The notes under the pieces: model-generated
The model's database searches: none
Told to the model about the DNA's origin: nothing
What the model saw: only the letters and a program-made list of their open reading frames with translations
Shown: positions 56,760 to 64,000 of the stretch, piece after piece
Layout: each line of letters begins with the position of its first letter
How positions within the stretch are numbered: position 1 is the first letter of the stretch
Assembly (NCBI GenBank): GCA_008694505.1
Contig: VZDJ01000174.1
Coordinates: forward strand, 4,978,601 to 5,042,600
From: Cyanoderma ruficeps
Taxonomy: Eukaryota > Chordata > Aves > Passeriformes > Timaliidae
Direction of reading: 5' to 3'
DNA length: 64,000 bases
Position numbers and translations under genes: made by a program

Positions 56760-56930
56760 CTCTGCTTGTCCTAGCGCTGACAAAACACTCCGTCTGTTTG
56801 GGTTAGTCAGCAGGGGGTTAATGAAAAGCCCGGCCCTGGGGACTCCCACCTTATCTGCAATCATGAATTTATTGAAGAATGTGTTAATGTGCTGGATTTT
56901 ATTCATCAGGGGTCAGGGCTTTTCAAATTC
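56760..56930. promoter_or_regulatory. Candidate enhancer
   Basis: GGGTTAGTCAGC, GGGGTTAATGAAAAGCCC, CACCTTATCTGC (GATA-like TTATCT), CAATCATGAATTTATTGAAG, GTGTTAATGTGC and GATTTTATTCATC. The 56863-56910 stretch is especially AT- and motif-dense. Confidence 0.45.
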
Positions 56931-58935
56931 TTCCTCCCAGCTCCCCCTCTTTCCATCCCTCCCCAGCAAGCTCACAATGCTGTTTAAACAAAGGACTCCC
57001 AACACAAAGAGCAAATTTACACAGTAAAGTTTTCTTGCAAGCCCAGAGCAGAGTCTGGAAGAATTCCAGCTTTATAAAGAGAAAAGGGGATGGGGGGAAG
57101 AAAGGGGGAAGGGAGACAGGGGCATTTTGCAGAGGATAAAAGGAAATTGAGAAAAGTTCCCACCTCCTGAAGCTCAGCCCTGGATATTCTCCATCAGTTA
57201 ACCCCGAAGCAGGAGGATGTTTTGGCAGAACATGAGCCCTCATAGCATCAAACTTCTCAGCCTCCTCCAAGATGGAGGCTGAAATGAGTGTTTCAATATC
57301 ACATTTAGGGTGACACTTCAACAGCTCCTTTGTCTGTGGACTGCTAACAGAAACCCCTAAGAGGACACTGCAGCCATTCCTCTGTTCTTGTTTCACAGGT
57401 GTGACACAGGCATGGTCTAAAAGGAAATAACAAGGCTCAGCAATGGTGACATGGTGACGTGTCCAAGGCCAAGTGAGAATGCAAAGGAAGCACAGATCCC
57501 ATCTTTCATATCCCACCACGGGCTGTCCCAAGACCAGGGACCTCCAAGGTTTTGTCAGAGCACCCCTGGCACCTCCTACCCAGGCTTAGCAAGGGCCCAA
57601 ACCCAAAGTCTGGCAAAGTAGCCCAAACTGCTACCTGCCAGTACTGGAAATAGGCAGCCAGGGATCCCCTTCCATCACCTGGAACACCATCCCCACTCCA
57701 CAGCTGGAGGAAAGGGATGTTTGGTTGATTTTTTTCTTTTTCACTAAAAGGTTAAGGCCCCCCACTACTCTGTCCATTTTGGTTGTGCTGGTCAGAGCTC
57801 TGGGAATTAGGAAACAGGGCACAACCCTGTACTAATGAACCAAAGAGGACCTACATGATTTTCTTCAGGTCTTATCACCTCCACTTCCTGCACTGTCATT
57901 ATGGAGTTCTCAGAAAGGAGAGCTTTGAAGAGACATCACCCCCATCCCCTGCCCTTCTAGGCACAGCCTTACAGAGCCCACCTCAGCAGAGAGTTTTTAA
58001 ACATTTTACAAGCAAACTACACGTGATGTTATTTGCCATAATGCTAGAACTCCTGCGGGGGGGCTACAAACTGGTCCCCAGGCAGGAGAGTAACCACTTC
58101 AGGAATATGACCTAGGGACTTTGGAAAATACTCGGTATTAAAAGAAACCCATTTTAATTCTATTTTCTAACAACTTTCTCAGTCGAAAGGATGCCACTGA
58201 CCCAAACTTTCACTCCTGTGTTTATTTACCTTGGTTTTTATGGAGAGAGGTGCCTTCTGCTGTACTCTCATAGCACCAGCAGTGTCTGCAAGCAGCTCAC
58301 CCAAACAGCCGGGGGGAAAAGGGGTTTAAACGACTCTGGAGTCACACACAGGAACCCCCAAACAGCACTGCTGGAATGTGGGCTGGCCCTGCAGGGGCAG
58401 AGCTGCCCAACAGCCACACGGGCTTCGTGGTGGCTGCAGAGGGGCCGAGCAGATCTCAGCACATGGGATCCAGCTGCACTGCCAATGGATTCCTGACTGC
58501 TGAACATACAATACGTATTTACTGAGTCTCCTCCGTGACAGGAATTCCAAAGCCTCATGCAGAAAGTAACTCAAAGGATGTAATTAAACCAGTTAAATGG
58601 CCTGGGCAAAGAGATGCAGCTACAGACAGATTTCAACTCTCAGCACAGTCACAGGCCACAGGAAACGATTAGGAGAGCAAGAACTGTAAAAGCTGCAGGA
58701 CCAACCACTTGCTTTTCTTTACTTAATAAACTATAATCCATACTTAACACTGACACAGACCAGGTGAGCCTCTGAGCACAGTGCCCTGGGATGAAGGCAA
58801 GTGTTTGGGATAGGCAGGCACCGTGCCAGCATCAGCAGAGGTGACATTACTGGGTGACAAGTAAAGCCAGTGTCAAGAGCAGAAATCAAAGACCGGTCAG
58901 TTGATTTTCATCTGTTAATGTGATGTGCAGTGAAC
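56931..58935. other. Single-copy non-coding DNA, no gene seen
   Basis: 57430-57500 (GTGACGTGTCCAAGGCCAAG) loosely recalls the MIR core but is not convincing. AT patches at 58130-58175 and 58700-58750. Frames up to 202 codons lack domains. Confidence 0.55.
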
Positions 58936-58939
58936 AGTG

Positions 58940-58970
58940 AGCTCCTGCTGCCTTTTTGGAAGCAGGAGCT
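58940..58970 (+). repeat. 10-bp perfect hairpin
   Basis: AGCTCCTGCT (58940-58949) pairs perfectly with AGCAGGAGCT (58961-58970). The 11-nt interval GCCTTTTTGGA can extend the stem by two C-G pairs after one mismatch, leaving a TTTTT loop. The 31-nt total is short for a microRNA precursor. Confidence 0.85.
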
Positions 58971-58987
58971 TGGGGCGGAGCGTTGCC

Positions 58988-59007
58988 GGAGCAGGAGGGG
59001 CTGCTCC
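58988..59007 (+). repeat. 7-bp hairpin beside the 58940 hairpin
   Basis: GGAGCAG (58988-58994), loop GAGGGG, CTGCTCC (59001-59007). It shares the AGCAG/CTGCT word with its neighbour 18 bp to the left. A GC-box-like GGGGCGGAG (58972-58980) lies between them. Confidence 0.75.
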
Positions 59008-59870
59008 AGCTGCTGGCAGAAGCAAAGGAGCCTTTGCACAGTGGGAGATCTGGGAGCCAAGAAACGGCCTCGTGTGCTGGAGGAGCCGTGTGAATCCAAC
59101 CATTAACAGAGCTCGTGGTCAGTTTTACTGAACAACTAGGACAAAGGAGGAGCAGCTCTGTGCAGGGCTGGGGCTTGGGGAGCTACCCTGGGGACTGCTC
59201 CCACTGTTCAGCAGCTCCAGGCATGGTCCAGCCCCTCTGGACAAGCTCCAGTGATGAGGAGAAAGAGATGCTGCCACAGAGAGAGGGCACACAGAGAGCA
59301 GGACAGCCCCAGAATCCCACAGCAGCATGCAGGCAGAGCTGCACAGACCTCTCCAGCACCCAGCAGCAACCTCAGTGTACAGACAGGGACATGAACACTC
59401 CCTCCTGATCAAAAAGTAAAACTTAAACCCTACCAATCCTGCTGGGTAGAGGGTCACCACTGACTGCAGAGAGGAATCAGCAAAGTCCACCCCAAACCTC
59501 CTGGGAGCCCCAGGGAGCCACACGTGGGTGAAGGTTTCCCCACATCACGGGCAAATTTGTACCATCACAAGGCTCAGGGCTTACCTGAATATGAACAGTA
59601 TCACTTCACTTCTTCACACCCCTGGGAACAAGGACTTACTAAAAAAATCAACAAACCTGGTATGAAATATAGAGTAGCCACCATTAACATCATATTTATT
59701 GTTATTTAGTTGCTCAGTAAAACATATACAGATATGTACAATATGCAGGAATACAGAAGACTGCACTTTACATATTTTAAAAAAAAAAGAAAGAAAAATA
59801 ACACTCAATTTCATGAGCTATCGTCACAGTCTTCCAACCAAGCATTTAGGAAATGAACTTAACAAGAATT
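59008..59870. other. Single-copy non-coding DNA, AT-rich at the right end
   Basis: 59680-59820 is AT-rich with an A-run (59779-59788, continued by GAAAGAAAAATAA). It leads into the homopolymer that borders the assembly gap. No gene. Confidence 0.55.
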
Positions 59871-59885
59871 AAAAAAAAAAAAAAA
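59871..59885 (+). repeat. A15 run at gap edge
   Basis: At least fifteen A ending at the gap; true length unknown. Confidence 0.85.
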
Positions 59886-59997
59886 NNNNNNNNNNNNNNN
59901 NNNNNNNNNNNNNNNNNNNNNNNNNNNNNNNNNNNNNNNNNNNNNNNNNNNNNNNNNNNNNNNNNNNNNNNNNNNNNNNNNNNNNNNNNNNNNNNNN
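59886..59997. other. Assembly gap, 112 N
   Basis: Unresolved bases between an A-run and a T-rich run. The content cannot be inferred. Any open frame crossing it is an artefact. Confidence 0.99.
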
Positions 59998-60019
59998 TTT
60001 CTTTTTTTTTTTTTCTTTT
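59998..60019 (+). repeat. T-rich run at gap edge
   Basis: TTTC, then thirteen T, then CTTTT. Together with the A-run on the other side it gives an inverted A/T arrangement around the gap. Confidence 0.85.
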
Positions 60020-60365
60020 CCATGAACCAAATTTAGTACAAAGAAATAACATCCTTTTGCTTAAGGCTGTCTTAAAGCTGTAATATTCTTGGGTAGTGAA
60101 TAGTGATAAAGTTATAACTGCCGGAAATCAGAACCTGCAGTTTCATCAGTCAGAACCTATGAGCGGATGGACTCAAAGCAACAATTTTAATAGAGAATTT
60201 CTAAGACAAAATTAGACTATTTCCTCCATTAGCCTTAAGCATTAAAGAAGAAACAATTCTATAAAAATGGGTTATGCTCTTACACACCATCCCTTGAACA
60301 GCTGTGAATCCAGTAGCTGACAAAACTTTACACTGCAGCTTAACAAAAATAAGTCAAATGTACCA
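60020..60365. other. AT-rich non-coding DNA
   Basis: Contains GCTGTAATATTC, GTGATAAAGTTATAACTGCCGG, CAATTTTAATAGAG and AAACAATTCTATAAAAATGG. Possible regulatory element but not compact. Confidence 0.4.
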
Positions 60366-62376
60366 GTTTGGTTTCTATTGCCCCCTTACCCTCCCAGTGC
60401 CCATCCCACTGCTGTGCTCACCTCATCCCTTCCACCTCCCCAAACTGGAACCTTTTGCCTTATTGGTGGCGCCTGGAAGTCCAATCCCAATCCCAAATTC
60501 CCAAGGGCCAGCCAGCCCCAGAGTGACCATGGAGACCACAGGACCTGCACAACTCCCCAGGTGATCCAGGCAACAGAATTCTGGTGCTCATCCCCTTCCA
60601 CCCTCAGACACTGTGAAAACCTTAACTAAGTAACAAGCCTAAAGCCCCTTACTGATGCTCAAACAGCAGAGAGCAAGTAACCCCAAGAGAATGTGATCTG
60701 GAGAAAATTTGCAAGAGTATTTAATAAATGAGGCCTATTCTGTCCTTTTTTGGCAAAGAGGTATTTGATCACTCCTCCCAATTGAAATGCAAGGGAAATT
60801 TTGCTCACTTTGCTACGACATTGTAACTTGCAGACTAAGCACAGGGTTTCTTTTAGGAAACACAGAAGGAGCCAGGGCATAGGGCCAGGAGATGGGGGGA
60901 TGTCCTGGCTCCCCCGACCCAGCCCCGAGGCTGCGTGGGAGCCTCGGGCCCCAGGCTGCCCAGGGAGAATCCCCACGGCAAAAGGCAAAGCCACATTTGA
61001 GCTGTTGTTCACAACCCAAAAGCAGATTGTGCATTGTACCAGTGGTCTTTGGCTTCTTGTACAGCTGTCCCTCATCTAGAAGCCATGCGGGACACATCGG
61101 CGGGAGCTTTCTCCCAGGTATTTGGGGAACACGTATGTGATAAAATTCTCCCCGTTGACCCAACTCAGCCCCTGAAGGAAATGAGCCTTGGACATAGGGC
61201 TCTGCAACAAGCAGAGGTCAGATCTCAGTGCAGCTCAGCCCTGCCACTGTTCCCTCAGTCTCCCGCTGCTGTCTGTGCCTCAGTTTCCCTTTCCACAAGA
61301 GTGCAACTTACCTCTTCCACAACTGGCTTTTACCTACAGCTCCCCAGCATGTTTCAGTTGGAATATTATTGTTCAGAAAATGACATCATTTCCATTCTTA
61401 CTGTGTCAGGCCATGCTGACACTTCACATATGTTAAAAAAACTGATCAGTGCATTCAGTGTAAAATAAATGGGGAAAATGGGTACAATGAAATTACTGCA
61501 GGTACCACCAGCTCTGTGACAAAGCTTGAGCCTTCTGTACGTGCTGTCAGTACTACATTCCCAGGTGATGAGCAGGACATGATGCCTGTCCTGGTCAGAA
61601 TGTAGAGTTTCTGTTCTGATCTTTGGCAAAAAGCAACAAAACCCTAATAGCACAGGTTTGGTTGGTCCTGGCTAACAGCTGCCTCAAGCAGAGTTCGGTC
61701 AATCAAGATCAAAAGGACAGGAGGTCAGCAGAGGACTGTGTGTGACCTCTGTTTCAGTTAAACTCCTCAGCCAGATCCCAGCACACAGCCAGCCACTGCC
61801 TTAACTCCTTACTCTCTGGCAGTCCCAACCCTGCACTGAATCCACTGCCCAGAGCACAGCCAGAGGTGGCCAAGTGCCACAACACCCACGGCTCCACACA
61901 CAGCTCAGCACCTGGAGACACAGCCCCTGGCCTCAGGACACCCCGGCCTCCTCATCCCACAGGATTCCACTGGTGTTAAAGGAATTGCTGATGCTCTGCA
62001 TTTCCATAAGCAAGTGAGAAAATAAGCTCCAAGTGGATGAGAACAACACTCCAGGAGAGAAACGCAAGCTGCTGAGAGTGAGCCAGCAAAACTGGGTGGT
62101 GAGACCAAGCCACCACAGCTCCACTCAAATGGGGATTTCTCTTTAAAAGCATCTGAACTCGGTCTACCCTGACAGGTTCCTTCCCGTGGCACAGGGTGTG
62201 CATCCCTGACCTCAGGAAGCCTGAAAAACCTGTTCTCTTCAGTGCAGCAGGAAAAACTAAAAACAAAGCACAAGGCAAGGGGCTGCACTCCGAGCAGGAA
62301 CGCCACCAGACCATGAACTTGGCCGAAATTTTCAGGTGTAACTGATGGAACACAGCACTGCACCAGTGTCACCCAG
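60366..62376. other. Single-copy non-coding DNA, no gene seen
   Basis: A modest CpG/GC-rich stretch at 60900-60985. AT patches at 61355-61500 (GGAATATTATTGTTC, GTAAAATAAATGG). The frame on the minus strand 61905-62624 (239 codons) has no recognisable domain. Confidence 0.55.
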
Positions 62377-62391
62377 GGCCCCCTGCTGCAG
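62377..62391 (-). promoter_or_regulatory. CTCF-like motif
   Basis: On the minus strand CTGCAGCAGGGGGCC fits the CTCF core (YGCAGCAGGGGGCGC-like) with small deviations. Opposite in orientation to the better match at 27975-27990. Motif call only. Confidence 0.35.
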
Positions 62392-62739
62392 CCTGAGCCC
62401 CCCACAGCAGCACACATGATCTGGCATGCACAGAACACCCGTGCTCTGCTGACAGGATTTAAAATCAAACACACAGGGACTTGAGGAATCACAGGCAAAC
62501 AGGCACCTTCCAGAAGGGGGCTGACAGTGATTACTAGGAGATACTTCACTGGGGACGGTGACATTTTATTGCAGGTGCAGGAGGAGCTCTGTGCTCCTGG
62601 CTGCACACCCCGACAGAGGTACAAACCATCCCAGCTTTTTGATCCAAACCAAGTGGGTGTGAGGCAGCTCCACAGCCAGTTGCTCCAGGATGGGCAAAAA
62701 TCCTCATCCTTGTGGAAGCTCCAGCTTTAATACCAAGTA
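62392..62739. other. Single-copy non-coding DNA, nothing seen
   Basis: A weaker CCAGAAGGGGGCTG word lies at 62510-62523. No gene or repeat. Confidence 0.55.
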
Positions 62740-63085
62740 AAATAATATTGAAAACCAAGATTAAAAACTATCCAAATTTATCCAAAGTCAATTCATTGAC
62801 CAGACCCATAAATCAATCCATGCATGGTTAATAAGAGCACATTCAAATCACATTTCCAAACACTGCGGGTCTCTCTGAAGCCACATACGACTGAGAGTGA
62901 GGATTCCAGACCACCCTTGGCTTTTCAGGCAGAATTTCCTCTCTGTTGGTGTCTACCGAGAATATTACGTCAAAATAATTAAAGACCCAGCACAATCATC
63001 AAAGATAAAATATAAAGCAGTCTTCAACTCTGTCCCTTCAGCAGGGACACATTTGTGAAATCATGAATAAATACCCCTAGAGAGG
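62740..63085. promoter_or_regulatory. AT-rich candidate regulatory block
   Basis: AAAATAATATTG, GATTAAAAAC, CAATTCATTGACC, AAATCAATCC, GGTTAATAAGAGC, GAATATTACGTC, AAAATAATTAAAGACC, AAGATAAAATATAAAGC and CATGAATAAATACCCC. Homeodomain-type cores recur along its length. Confidence 0.4.
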
Positions 63086-63199
63086 CCAACCTTTATTTCA
63101 CAACCAAAACCAAACCCTCCAGTGCTGTTCCTGAGCTCCAGGAGCTGTGGGAGGTGAGCTGCAGGCCCGGGGCAGGACGGGGCCAGTCCTGGGTGCAGG

Positions 63200-63380
63200 G
63201 ACACACAAATAATGGACAGTGTTACGTAAAACCACCGGAGAATCAGCCCATCGTGTCAGTCGTGGGTTTATCTGGTTTGCTTCCAACTTTCGTCTCGAAT
63301 GAGCATTATCTAGCCCGAGCAGGAAAGTGTGGCTTTCCTTTTATTGTGTGCATCCAGCAACGCTGTTCTTCAGTGCGTGG
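63200..63380. promoter_or_regulatory. Strong CpG-retaining candidate enhancer
   Basis: Seven CpGs in about 100 bp outside any island. TTACGTAA (63222-63229) is a palindromic PAR-bZIP/C/EBP-type site, followed at once by AACCACC (63230-63236), a RUNX-type site. Further right: GGTTTATCTGG, CTTTCGTCTCG, GAGCATTATC and CTTTTATTGTG. CpG retention without GC richness is the best single-sequence hint of constraint here. Confidence 0.5.
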
Positions 63381-64000
63381 CAGAAACGGGGCCTTGAATG
63401 AGCTTGGGGGATTCTGACAGCAGGTCTCCCTGCCCTGGCAGATTAGGAAATGCCAGCCCTGGGCACACAGCCCCCTGCATCTTTCCACCTGGGCTGTCCC
63501 TGACCCCTGCCACTGCACTGGGGTCTGTTGTGGCAGGGGCTGGGGCACCCCCAGGCAAGTGCAGGGGACACTGGACATGCTGGCAATCAACAGCATCTTT
63601 CTGCAGCTTAAAATGGGCAAAAAATGGGCAGGGTGTGGGGGATTTTCTTCTCCAATATGAATAAAGTGGGAAGTGCAAGAGCCCACCAGGCCCAGGCAAG
63701 CAAGATAGAGCCTGGGCCTTTGGAGGAGGAGATAATGACTATTAGAATTATTTAGAAAAAGCTCTCCGTGCCTTCCCTGCTGTGCCTGAACCAGCCCATT
63801 CATGACAGAGCTCCATCCAGGGCTACAACCAGGTACACAGAGGAAGGAGCATCCTGGCCTCACCAGGAGGCACAGAGCAAAACAAGGCTCAACTTTTTTA
63901 ATAGCAGAGCCTCATTCTCTCAGGAAAGGGCAGGTCCATGCCTGAATATTCAACAGAGCATCAACTGCTTGGTTTGTGTAAGACTGGCAAAGGCTGGGTG
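63381..64000. other. Single-copy non-coding DNA, no gene seen
   Basis: C-rich, with an AT patch at 63727-63760 (GATAATGACTATTAGAATTATTTAG). Open frames have no domain. Confidence 0.6.

Noticed and set aside
57430..57500. MIR-like words near a GTCCAAGGCCAAG core
   Set aside because: Order and spacing do not hold outside about 25 bp. The same applies to 47320-47375 and 53075-53110.
59853..60083. Open frames crossing the N gap
   Set aside because: Translation through unknown bases and homopolymers is meaningless.
61905..62624. 239-codon frame on the minus strand
   Set aside because: Cysteine/serine-rich random-looking translation without a domain. It overlaps a CTCF-like word and shadow frames.
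1..64000. tRNA, rRNA, known microRNA or CRISPR-like arrays
   Set aside because: I looked for B-box-like GGTTCRANNCC, familiar microRNA seeds with stems, and regularly spaced repeats, and found none. A covariance-model search would be decisive.

Overview
The window reads as non-coding vertebrate DNA from a bird, most likely a passerine. Support comes from a diverged CR1 LINE 3' end (38399-38523), a compact solo LTR of songbird type (43926-44370), very few interspersed repeats in 64 kb, and short AT-rich, homeobox-motif-rich blocks set in a C/A-rich, CpG-poor background. No bacterial, viral or organellar gene content is present. I found no protein-coding exon, tRNA, rRNA or known microRNA that I can support. 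The long open frames (up to about 260 codons) show no recognisable domain, sit in GC-rich DNA and look like chance.

Layout: about thirty short blocks (90-500 bp) look like conserved non-coding or enhancer DNA. They are AT-rich, dense in TAAT/ATTA homeodomain cores, SOX/TCF, POU-octamer, GATA and E-box words, and several keep CpGs where the surroundings have lost them. The clearest are 1-240, 3180-3500, 7388-7810, 11690-11995, 14440-15020, 15255-15520, 16265-16560, 17855-18180, 22005-22290, 25185-25275, 25797-25915, 31266-31760, 39745-39970, 41785-42025, 45435-45560, 47915-48120, 54925-55330, 56760-56930 and 63200-63380. Conservation cannot be tested here, so these are inferences from sequence texture and motifs. 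Between them lie kilobase stretches of unremarkable single-copy DNA.

Repeats and structure: one solo LTR with 7-bp terminal inverted repeats and a 4-bp target duplication; one CR1 3' end; one possible MIR-like SINE fragment (816-912); a two-unit 9/12-bp minisatellite (29416-29537); a short degenerate telomere-like array (55085-55110); homopolymer tracts; a purine tract with one ambiguous base; a 112-bp assembly gap (59886-59997) flanked by A-run and T-run; and several hairpins.

Interpretation: dense candidate regulatory DNA with few transposons and no exons fits a long intron or gene desert beside a developmental transcription-factor gene. The + strand seems to carry an excess of C and A over G and T, which would suit an unseen host transcript on the minus strand. 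I cannot name the locus. I see no undescribed biological system. The points most worth checking are the C/EBP-type site cluster (25825-25870), the twin composite sites (7694-7710 and 7791-7807), the paired hairpins at 58940-59007 and the solo LTR.
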